DNA of 7,554 nt from CBDUBS01 sp965365445 (GTDB lineage Bacteria > Bacteroidota > Rhodothermia > Rhodothermales > DASSAV01), in the NCBI GenBank assembly GCA_965365445.1, contig CBDUBS010000177.1:1-7554 (forward strand). The letters run 5' to 3'. Below are positions 1 through 5,258 of this stretch, one piece after another; the stretch's first letter is position 1, and every line of letters begins with the position of its first letter. The notes below the pieces were generated by a model. It was not told where the DNA came from. It did no database searches and was given only the letters and a program-made list of their open reading frames with translations. The position numbers and the translations under genes were made by a program.

Positions 1-400
1 AACGGCAGAGCGCGTGATCCATCGCGAGGTCGATTTCGGCATCGGTAGGATTCGGATTGCGCTCGAGCAGGGCCGCCGCCGTCATGATCTGGCCGGCCTG
101 GCAGTAGCCGCACTGCGGCACATCCAGATCGAGCCAGGCCTTCTGCACCGGATGGGACCCGTCGGTCGATAACCCCTCGATGGTTCGCACCGATTTCCCC
201 GCCGCCGCCGAAACCGGCGTGGTGCAGGCCTGGACTACCTTCCCGTCCAGATGGACCGTACAGGCGCCGCAGTGCCCGCTGCCGCATCCGAACTTGGCGC
301 CGGTGAGATCCAGGCGATCCCGGAGCACCCACAGTAACGGCATATCCGGCTCGGCATCTACTTCCACCGGCCTGTCATTTACTCGCATCTCGATGATCAT
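1..400 (-). CDS. [2Fe-2S]-binding small subunit of a molybdenum hydroxylase (partial, 3' end off window)
   Basis: This is the electron-transfer subunit of a xanthine-oxidase-family molybdenum hydroxylase, of the type seen in isoquinoline 1-oxidoreductase alpha or aldehyde oxidoreductase small subunits. It passes electrons between the Mo-pterin large subunit and an external acceptor through two [2Fe-2S] clusters. I translated 133 codons from the ATG at 400. The plant-ferredoxin-like cluster is seen as C39, C44, C47 (motif CGSGHCGAC) and C59. The second cluster begins with C97-G-Y-C100-Q-A-G-Q and continues at C132-R. The next cysteine codon is cut by the window edge after its first base, so about 20 residues are missing compared with the usual 150-160. 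A GAGG sits 7 nt upstream of this ATG; a second ATG at 388 is less likely. The Mo-binding large subunit is expected beyond the left edge, by family gene order. The substrate cannot be told from this subunit. Confidence 0.93.
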   Translation of the reverse strand, partial: MIIEMRVNDRPVEVDAEPDMPLLWVLRDRLDLTGAKFGCGSGHCGACTVHLDGKVVQACTTPVSAAAGKSVRTIEGLSTDGSHPVQKAWLDLDVPQCGYCQAGQIMTAAALLERNPNPTDAEIDLAMDHALCR

Positions 401-595
401 CGTTCAACCTCGGAAGCCCGTTGCTGATCTCCTGCATAACCCTGCCGTCCGGCAATACACCTGCACTCCCGGCCCGTATCTCTCAAGATAAAACATTGTC
501 CTGAAACAGTAACGAAAATATCGACATGGAACGTTTGGCCCCGCCCTTGCTATCGGAATAGATAAAGGTCTGTAATTTAGGGGGTGAATAGGAAG
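401..595. promoter_or_regulatory. Divergent intergenic region between the Fe-S subunit and the small exported protein
   Basis: These 195 nt separate two start codons on opposite strands, so promoters for both directions are expected here. A short perfect dyad, TGCCG-TC-CGGCA, lies at 443-454, 43 nt upstream of the Fe-S subunit start, and could be an operator half-site pair. The stretch from about 485 to 580 is AT-richer than its surroundings, as promoters often are. I found no -35/-10 pair good enough to name on either strand. A TAATTTAG at 573-580 resembles the Bacteroidota -7 box but overlaps the ribosome binding site, so it is unlikely to be the promoter. Confidence 0.4.
579..586 (+). promoter_or_regulatory. 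Ribosome binding site that decides the start of the small exported protein
   Basis: AGGGGGTG matches the anti-Shine-Dalgarno complement AGGAGGTG at 7 of 8 positions and lies 9 nt before the ATG at 596. An in-frame GTG at 584 would sit inside this site and have no usable ribosome binding site of its own, so the ATG at 596 is preferred. Confidence 0.65.
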
Positions 596-1042
596 ATGTT
601 AGCGTTACGTCGTGTTTTACCCATATTAGGTTTCAGCCTGCTGGTTTTCCTGCCTGTCGGTACGGCCCGGGCGCAAATCATCCCTCCCGAAATGCTCTCC
701 GGGCGCCAGTGGAATCTGGTCGAGGGGTCGGCCGATACCCTTTCTTACGCTATGTTCGTGCGGATCGTACCCGATGCGTCGGCCGACACGCTGGAGGTGT
801 ATTACAATACGCGAGCCGAGCCAACGGCATGGAAAGCCGGCGTGGCGGGCAAAAAGTACGTTTCGACGCCCCCCTACGGCGTGTTCGAGATAGATGCCCG
901 TACAGAATCGGCTTATGCGTTCTGGAAAAGCGAGCCGGATGCCGACGGGAACCGCATCCCGGATGTACTCGAAGCCATGGATCTAATCGGGCGCATCGAT
1001 GGTGCCGTACGTTCACCCTCTGCGGATCTCGCAACACCCTGA
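596..1042 (+). CDS. Small exported protein of unknown function with a Ca-loop-like C-terminal segment
   Basis: I do not recognise this 148-residue protein. It opens with a typical Sec signal peptide: basic R5-R6, then a hydrophobic stretch from about 8 to 21, then the cleavage-site-like ARA|Q at 24-27. There is no lipobox cysteine, so the product should be periplasmic, secreted or outer-surface rather than a lipoprotein. The mature part is acidic and rich in aromatic residues, with the pentapeptide SADTL occurring at 45-49 and again at 62-66. Residues 115-126 read DADGNRIPDVLE. This resembles the Dx(D)G-N-IPD-E loop of thrombospondin type 3 repeats, which bind calcium; here only one copy is present. 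An alternative GTG start at 584 would add four residues. It precedes the oxidoreductase on the same strand by 119 nt, with hairpins between, so cotranscription is uncertain. The coding call rests on the signal peptide and good ribosome binding site. Confidence 0.72.
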   Translation: MLALRRVLPILGFSLLVFLPVGTARAQIIPPEMLSGRQWNLVEGSADTLSYAMFVRIVPDASADTLEVYYNTRAEPTAWKAGVAGKKYVSTPPYGVFEIDARTESAYAFWKSEPDADGNRIPDVLEAMDLIGRIDGAVRSPSADLATP

Positions 1043-1062
1043 GACATTTTCACCTGAGGCTC

Positions 1063-1079
1063 GGTGCGCGTGGCGCACC
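1063..1079 (+). repeat. Perfect 7-bp hairpin downstream of the small exported protein
   Basis: GGTGCGC and GCGCACC are exact reverse complements separated by the trinucleotide GTG. The hairpin begins 20 nt after the stop codon. It lacks a following T-run, so a canonical intrinsic terminator is not supported. It could protect the 3' end of the upstream mRNA or be part of the leader of the next gene. Confidence 0.45.
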
Positions 1080-1110
1080 ACGGCCCTGTGACGTACCTTG
1101 GTCGGGTGTG

Positions 1111-1131
1111 GGCCCCACAACCGATGGGGCC
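1111..1131 (+). repeat. Perfect 7-bp hairpin in the leader of the Gfo/Idh/MocA gene
   Basis: GGCCCCA and TGGGGCC are exact reverse complements around a 7-nt loop (CAACCGA). The structure ends 30 nt before the ATG at 1162. No T-run follows. Its left arm also overlaps a second dyad, TGTGGG-C-CCCACA, at 1107-1119. The two cannot form at once in RNA. Confidence 0.45.
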
Positions 1132-1161
1132 GCGATCCATACACAACCCGGGTGCATCCGT

Positions 1162-2406
1162 ATGGCAAAGAAAGGGCTTATTTCCGGTCCCGCCGGCCGC
1201 ATCAGCCGGCGGCGTTTTCTGGTTGGCGGCAGCCTGGCGACGGCCTCCATGATGGCCGTCCGCCCGTCCGTTGCGTTCGGTGCATCGGCCAACTCCCGCA
1301 TCGAGCTCGGACTCATCGGGTGCGGACAGCGGGGAAACTGGATTGCCGGGCTGTTCGAAGAGCAGGGCGGGTTCAAGGTGACCGCCGTGGCCGACTACTT
1401 CCCGGACCGGGCTAAGACGGCGGGGGAGAAGTTCGGGGTGGATACCGGGAAGCGCTTCACCGGGCTCAACGCCTACCGGCAGCTCCTTGAAACCGGGATA
1501 GAGGCGGTGGCGATCGAGAGTCCTCCGTATTTCCACCCGGAGCAGGCCGAGGCGGCCGTCAGGGCGGGCAAGCACGTATTTCTGGCCAAGCCCATCGCCG
1601 TCGATGCGCCCGGCTGCCTCAACGTGAGCGACAGCGCCCGGCTGGCGACCGAAAACAACCTCGCCTTCGTCATCGACTTCCAGACGCGGGCCAACGATCT
1701 GTTCATCGAGGCGCTGCACCGGGTGCATGGCGGCGTGCTGGGGACGCTGGCTTTCGGCGAGGCGAACTACCACGCCGAGAACCCGTGGAAGAATCAGGTA
1801 GCGTACCTGGAGTCCGATCCCCGCAATGCGGAAAACCGCCTGCGTGCGTGGGGATTGAATCGTGCGCTCTCCGGCGACATCATAGTGGAGCAGAACATCC
1901 ACACCCTGGACGTGATGAACTGGGTAATGCAGAATCCCCCGACATCCGCCTACGGCCTGGGGGGTAAGGTTCGCAACGATCCGGGTAACTGCTGGGATCA
2001 TTTCGTGGTGACGTACCATTACCCGGATGGGGTGGGCTGGTCGTTCAATTCGCGGCAGTTCGAGGGGTATGAAGCACCCGACTACATCAAAACGAGGGCG
2101 TTCGGTTCTCGGGGTGTGCTCTCCACGGATTACTTCGGGGAAGTTTTCATTACCGGCGAACAGCCTTTCGAGGGAGGTAAGACGGGATCGATTTACCGTG
2201 ACGGCGCTTTCCGGAACATTCAGGATTTTCACCGGGCCATTACGGAGAATCGGTTCGATAACCCCACCGCCGAGCCAAGCGTTCGCAGCAACCTGATAGG
2301 CATCCTGGGCCGGGAGGCCGCCTATGAGGGCCGCGTGATGACATGGGAACAATTGCTCAAGAACCCGCGCCGCATTGAACCCGATCTGGATGGTCTGGCG
2401 GCCTGA
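1162..2406 (+). CDS. Tat-exported Gfo/Idh/MocA family oxidoreductase
   Basis: This 414-residue protein is an NAD(P)-dependent sugar or polyol oxidoreductase-like enzyme predicted to act outside the cytoplasm. The N-terminus carries a Tat signal: S15-R16-R17-R18-F19-L20 followed by a hydrophobic, Ala-rich stretch to about residue 42. The Rossmann domain starts at about 47 with the nucleotide-binding G53-C-G55-Q-R-G58. The usual EKP motif is AKP here (A142-K143-P144), keeping the catalytic-type lysine. The C-terminal substrate domain shows the E243-x-N245-x-H247-x-x-D250 pattern, matching the His/Asp region of the family. The reading frame stays open upstream of 1162, but only from this ATG does the protein begin with a proper Tat signal; a GGGTG at 1150-1154 is a modest ribosome binding site. 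Many family members of this layout handle sugars or amino sugars, including GH109-like glycosidases. The substrate is not determinable here. It runs tail-to-tail with the DUF2270 gene, 4 nt between stops. Confidence 0.93.
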   Translation: MAKKGLISGPAGRISRRRFLVGGSLATASMMAVRPSVAFGASANSRIELGLIGCGQRGNWIAGLFEEQGGFKVTAVADYFPDRAKTAGEKFGVDTGKRFTGLNAYRQLLETGIEAVAIESPPYFHPEQAEAAVRAGKHVFLAKPIAVDAPGCLNVSDSARLATENNLAFVIDFQTRANDLFIEALHRVHGGVLGTLAFGEANYHAENPWKNQVAYLESDPRNAENRLRAWGLNRALSGDIIVEQNIHTLDVMNWVMQNPPTSAYGLGGKVRNDPGNCWDHFVVTYHYPDGVGWSFNSRQFEGYEAPDYIKTRAFGSRGVLSTDYFGEVFITGEQPFEGGKTGSIYRDGAFRNIQDFHRAITENRFDNPTAEPSVRSNLIGILGREAAYEGRVMTWEQLLKNPRRIEPDLDGLAA

Positions 2407-2410
2407 AGCA

Positions 2411-3097
2411 TCAGTAATCCGAGTCCCAACGCATGATGGTGTGGGCGGTCATCTCGCCCTTTCGGCGGCCCAGTGAGCCGCTCAATGTCAGGGCCAGCCC
2501 TAGCCCCAGCAGGTATGACGTTACCAGCAACAGCACCACCCATCCTTTCAGGGCGTATACGTCAAACGCTTCCACGAAGGCGGCGAACGTGAGCGAGGAG
2601 AGTTGCGAAACCGTAAGCGACACCCACGCAAACACGATGAACGCGTGCAACGCGAAATAGACGCTCTTGAAACGGCGTCCGAGCGCGAAGATGAATGAGC
2701 ACTTGAACGCCGGGTTGACCAGATCGCCGGCAAGCAGCTCCCGCCAGTTCTCTTGATAGAAACGGTCCGGTCGGCCCAGCACCATCGGGGCGAGGAAGTG
2801 CGACTCCAGCATCCGCACGCGGCCGCGAAACGCGTCGTAGAAACGGTAGCGCCGGGCCTCCACGATCGAGAAAAACGCCAGCACGATGAGGGCCACCACC
2901 ATGGCCTGGTTCAGGACGTCCGGGTTGCCAAATCCGAAGGCCACCAGCGAACCGGTCGAGACGATGGCCCAGTTGGTAGAGGCATCGAAACGCTGCCTCC
3001 AGATCATCATCCGCCCGAGTTCCCCCCGATAAAAATGGATGAGGGTATTAAGCTGGGATGAATCGTTGAGGTCCGGCAGGGGTGAAGCCACATCCAT
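2411..3097 (-). CDS. DUF2270 family integral membrane protein
   Basis: This 228-residue protein belongs to DUF2270, an uncharacterised membrane family. The recognisable signature is at residues 21-43 (H21-F-Y-R-G-E-L, then W33-R-Q-R-F-D and T41-N-W43), just before the first helix, and E80-A-R-R-Y-R-F-Y-D88 after the second. Four hydrophobic segments are visible at roughly 40-57, 63-80, 144-166 and 183-206. A conserved soluble stretch of about 60 residues lies between helices 2 and 3. The start is uncertain. The ATG at 3097 gives the usual short tail before the signature, but no Shine-Dalgarno precedes it. A TTG at 3163 would add 22 residues translated from the inverted repeat, and also lacks a ribosome binding site. 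It lies 164 nt downstream of the MFS gene on the same strand, so it may be cotranscribed. No function is known to me; the family call is firm, the start is not. Confidence 0.88.
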   Translation of the reverse strand: MDVASPLPDLNDSSQLNTLIHFYRGELGRMMIWRQRFDASTNWAIVSTGSLVAFGFGNPDVLNQAMVVALIVLAFFSIVEARRYRFYDAFRGRVRMLESHFLAPMVLGRPDRFYQENWRELLAGDLVNPAFKCSFIFALGRRFKSVYFALHAFIVFAWVSLTVSQLSSLTFAAFVEAFDVYALKGWVVLLLVTSYLLGLGLALTLSGSLGRRKGEMTAHTIMRWDSDY

Positions 3098-3115
3098 GAG
3101 AGGCGATAGAGTAAA

Positions 3116-3220
3116 GGCGCCGTCAGGAGGTGAACCAGATCTCTTTATTGTGGCGGGATGCAAGCAGAGAGAAATTCCACACTCACGTTTCGAGACCCGG
3201 GCTCACCTCCTGACGGCGCC
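3116..3220. repeat. Long inverted repeat (21-bp arms, one mismatch) with Shine-Dalgarno-like core
   Basis: The left arm (3116-3136) and right arm (3200-3220) are reverse complements over 21 positions with one mismatch (3134 against 3202). The outer 18 positions are perfect: GGCGCCGTCAGGAGGTGA on the left and its exact complement on the right. The 63-nt centre can extend the fold with TCTC (3140-3143) pairing GAGA (3192-3195) and TGTGG (3149-3153) pairing CCACA (3177-3181). Each arm contains AGGAGGTGA, a perfect anti-16S complement, on the 5' side of the fold whichever strand is transcribed. No target-site duplication flanks the unit. In the minus direction it begins 41 nt after the MFS stop and ends 18 nt before the DUF2270 ATG. 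It may be an mRNA control hairpin, an intercistronic stabiliser or a small non-autonomous repeat. Confidence 0.85.
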
Positions 3221-3261
3221 CTGATGGGTATAAAACACCAGGGGGATGGAAAAGATCCGGT

Positions 3262-5067
3262 TCAATGCGTCCGGCGGAGGGGAAGCTCAGGCAGGAATAC
3301 CGTGCTTACCCACCCCGCGAGCACGAGGAATAACGTGTAGAAATAAATACGGGTCACCGCGTCGGAGTAGGCCGACCTCATGTGTTTTTCGGCGGCGGCA
3401 GCGGCCAGATCGGCGAAGCGATGCAGGTTGGTTCGGAAGGCCGACAGACGCTGCCGGCGGTCGTCTGAACGGGATTCCGCAGCCCGTACCAGGCCCATGC
3501 GGACGGAGTCGGCCACCGGCAGCGATGTCAGAAGCCGCGACGCCGTATCCGGATCGCCTCGATCGACCGCTCGGGCTACGGCGGTGTACTGCTCCTCGAA
3601 CCGCAGATGAATTTGCTCGGAGGCCTGTTTCGGATTCAGGTTCCGAGAGGGCATGTCCATTTGCTCCGCCGGCAGAGCAGGCGGCATGTCGCCGGGCGCT
3701 GGTCCGGAGTGCATACGGGCCGTTAGCGTACCGACCATCACGGTTCCCATGACGGCGGCGCCGACCGCGCCGCCGATCTGCCGGAAAAACTGGCTGGCGC
3801 TGGTCGCCTGCCCGATACGGTTTCGTTCGACAGCGTTCTGGATGGCCAGTGGATAAAGCGGCAACGTGGGTCCGGCCCCCAGACCGCATATTACCATATA
3901 CAGCGTCACTTGCAGGAACGAAACACCGGGCCCCATCCGACTCAGCAGAACCAGCCCCCCTGCGAGGACGAGTCCTCCACCCAGCAGAAACAGTTTGTAC
4001 CGTCCGTAACGGGTTACCAGGTTGCCCGCCAGCGTGGATCCCACGGTCATTCCGAGGGACAGAGGGATGAGGCTGATCCCGGCGCTCGTAGCCGATACGC
4101 CCACCACGTTGACCATAAAGAGGGGCAGGAAAATGATGATGGAGAGAAAAGCGGCCCCGAGAAAGAACAGGGCCAGGTTGGCCACGCTGAAAACGCGGTT
4201 GCGAAAGAGCGAGAAGTCGAGGATCGGGTTGGGGTTGCGAAGCGAACGGATGGAGAAGAGGGTAAGGAAAACCGCCGAAGCGGCAAACAGCCCGAGCGTG
4301 ACGCTCGACGACCAGGGGTGTATGCTCTTGTCAAGCTGGAGGGCCAGGATCAGCGGTGTCAGACCGGCCACGAGCATGAACGCCGAGGGATAGTTCAGCC
4401 CCTCGGATGGGCCGTGCGGGGGCAGCGACGGCATACGCCGAATGATGAACCAGAGCGCCACGGCTCCGAAAGGAACGTTTACGTAGAAAATCCACCGCCA
4501 CCCTGCCACTCCCGGGATAAGGCCTCCGCCGTAGTCGGTCAGGAATCCGCCGATGAGCGGGCCGAGCACACTCGACAGCCCGAAGACGGCCCCAACGAGG
4601 CCCTGATACTTCCCTCGTATGGCCGGCGGAAACAGGTCGGCGATGATGATGAAAGCCAGTGCAAACAGCCCGGCTCCTCCGAGGCCCTGTATCGCCCGGA
4701 AAAGGATGAGCTGGTTCATCCCGTCGCCGATAAGGGGCAGCGGGCCAAACTCACCCGCGAGTCCGCACAGGAACGACCCGCCGAGAAAAAGCCCGATGGC
4801 CCACAGTTCGACCGTTTTGCGATCGTAGGAATCGGCAAGCCTGCCGTATATCGGCACCATTACGGTAGAAGCCAGCAGGTACGCCGTGGCAACCCAGGCG
4901 TATCTGCGCACTCCCTCCAGATCGTCCACGATCTTCGGCAATGCCGTAGAGACGATTGTCTGATCGATAGCCCCCAGAAATAGCGCCAGGAGAATCCCGA
5001 TCAGGGTAAACAGTTTGTTTCGGTCAGCAAGGGGATTCATTCGCGGTCCAGGGGCAGCCCCGTTCAT
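3262..5067 (-). CDS. DHA2-type (EmrB/QacA) MFS efflux transporter with enlarged last loop
   Basis: This 601-residue protein is a proton-driven multidrug-type exporter of the inner membrane, drug:H+ antiporter-2 family, with 14 predicted helices. Visible family motifs are D35-Q-T-I-V-S-T-A-L-P in helix 1 (motif D1), G75-R-L-A-D-S-Y-D-R-K84 in the loop after helix 2 (motif A), R124-x-x-Q127-G128 (motif B) and G163...G169-P170-L-I-G-G174 in helix 5 (motif C, typical of antiporters). The protein is longer than the usual 450-520 residues because about 120 residues (450-570) separate helix 13 from the final helix (about 573-593). That loop is charged, probably helical and extracytoplasmic. The ATG at 5067 is taken; an alternative ATG at 5040 also gives a full first helix, and neither has a strong ribosome binding site. 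It is divergent from the flavin monooxygenase and followed on the same strand by the inverted repeat and DUF2270. The exported compound is unknown. Confidence 0.95.
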   Translation of the reverse strand: MNGAAPGPRMNPLADRNKLFTLIGILLALFLGAIDQTIVSTALPKIVDDLEGVRRYAWVATAYLLASTVMVPIYGRLADSYDRKTVELWAIGLFLGGSFLCGLAGEFGPLPLIGDGMNQLILFRAIQGLGGAGLFALAFIIIADLFPPAIRGKYQGLVGAVFGLSSVLGPLIGGFLTDYGGGLIPGVAGWRWIFYVNVPFGAVALWFIIRRMPSLPPHGPSEGLNYPSAFMLVAGLTPLILALQLDKSIHPWSSSVTLGLFAASAVFLTLFSIRSLRNPNPILDFSLFRNRVFSVANLALFFLGAAFLSIIIFLPLFMVNVVGVSATSAGISLIPLSLGMTVGSTLAGNLVTRYGRYKLFLLGGGLVLAGGLVLLSRMGPGVSFLQVTLYMVICGLGAGPTLPLYPLAIQNAVERNRIGQATSASQFFRQIGGAVGAAVMGTVMVGTLTARMHSGPAPGDMPPALPAEQMDMPSRNLNPKQASEQIHLRFEEQYTAVARAVDRGDPDTASRLLTSLPVADSVRMGLVRAAESRSDDRRQRLSAFRTNLHRFADLAAAAAEKHMRSAYSDAVTRIYFYTLFLVLAGWVSTVFLPELPLRRTH

Positions 5068-5258
5068 CAATTACCGGCCCGACACCGTACAAGGCGCATC
5101 CCGTTTCGCGGTTCCTCGCCGGTCCGGCATTAATCGCAAATAACCGGATACGACCCCGCCGGAAAGAAATCCGTTTCGGTGAAGGGTTGTAACGTTCGTC
5201 TCCAAACGCTTCGCGTATATTGGCGATAACGGGATAGTCACCAAATGGAGGCCACATC
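5068..5258. promoter_or_regulatory. Divergent promoter region between MFS exporter and monooxygenase
   Basis: These 191 nt lie between two divergent starts and must hold both promoters unless transcription comes from farther away. TATATTGG at 5216-5223 resembles a -10 or Bacteroidota -7 box for the plus-strand gene, but I see no well-spaced upstream element. Possible operator sequences are an inverted repeat TCCGG/CCGGA at 5123-5127 and 5144-5148, and a direct repeat CCGTTTCG at 5101-5108 and 5171-5178. All are short and could be chance. No regulator gene is present in the window. Confidence 0.45.
5246..5251 (+). promoter_or_regulatory. Ribosome binding site of the flavin monooxygenase
   Basis: TGGAGG lies 7 nt upstream of the ATG at 5259, the ideal distance, and fixes this start. 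Confidence 0.75.

Noticed and set aside
709..1161. The reading frame of the Gfo/Idh/MocA gene stays open for 450 nt upstream, across the small exported protein gene
   Set aside because: The extra residues are Arg/Gly/Cys-rich with no domain character, and the Tat signal would then be internal. GC-rich DNA commonly leaves such frames open.
913..2352. Long open frame (479 codons) on the minus strand opposite the Gfo/Idh/MocA gene
   Set aside because: It is a shadow of a well-supported gene on the plus strand; its translation is rich in Arg, Pro, His and Gly with no recognisable motif.
3116..3220. The inverted repeat as a standard intrinsic terminator of the MFS gene
   Set aside because: The loop is 63 nt and the sequence after the stem in the minus direction (TTTACTCTATC) is not a proper T-run.
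3158..3340. Short plus-strand frame of 60 codons starting at an ATG 24 nt after a perfect Shine-Dalgarno in the left repeat arm
   Set aside because: The spacing is too long for initiation and most of the frame overlaps the 3' end of the MFS gene. The GSPPDGA peptide it shares with the extended DUF2270 frame comes only from the inverted repeat.
3910..4983. Long open frame (357 codons) on the plus strand opposite the MFS gene
   Set aside because: Its composition is highly charged and low in hydrophobics, as expected for the complement of a membrane protein gene. It has no family features.
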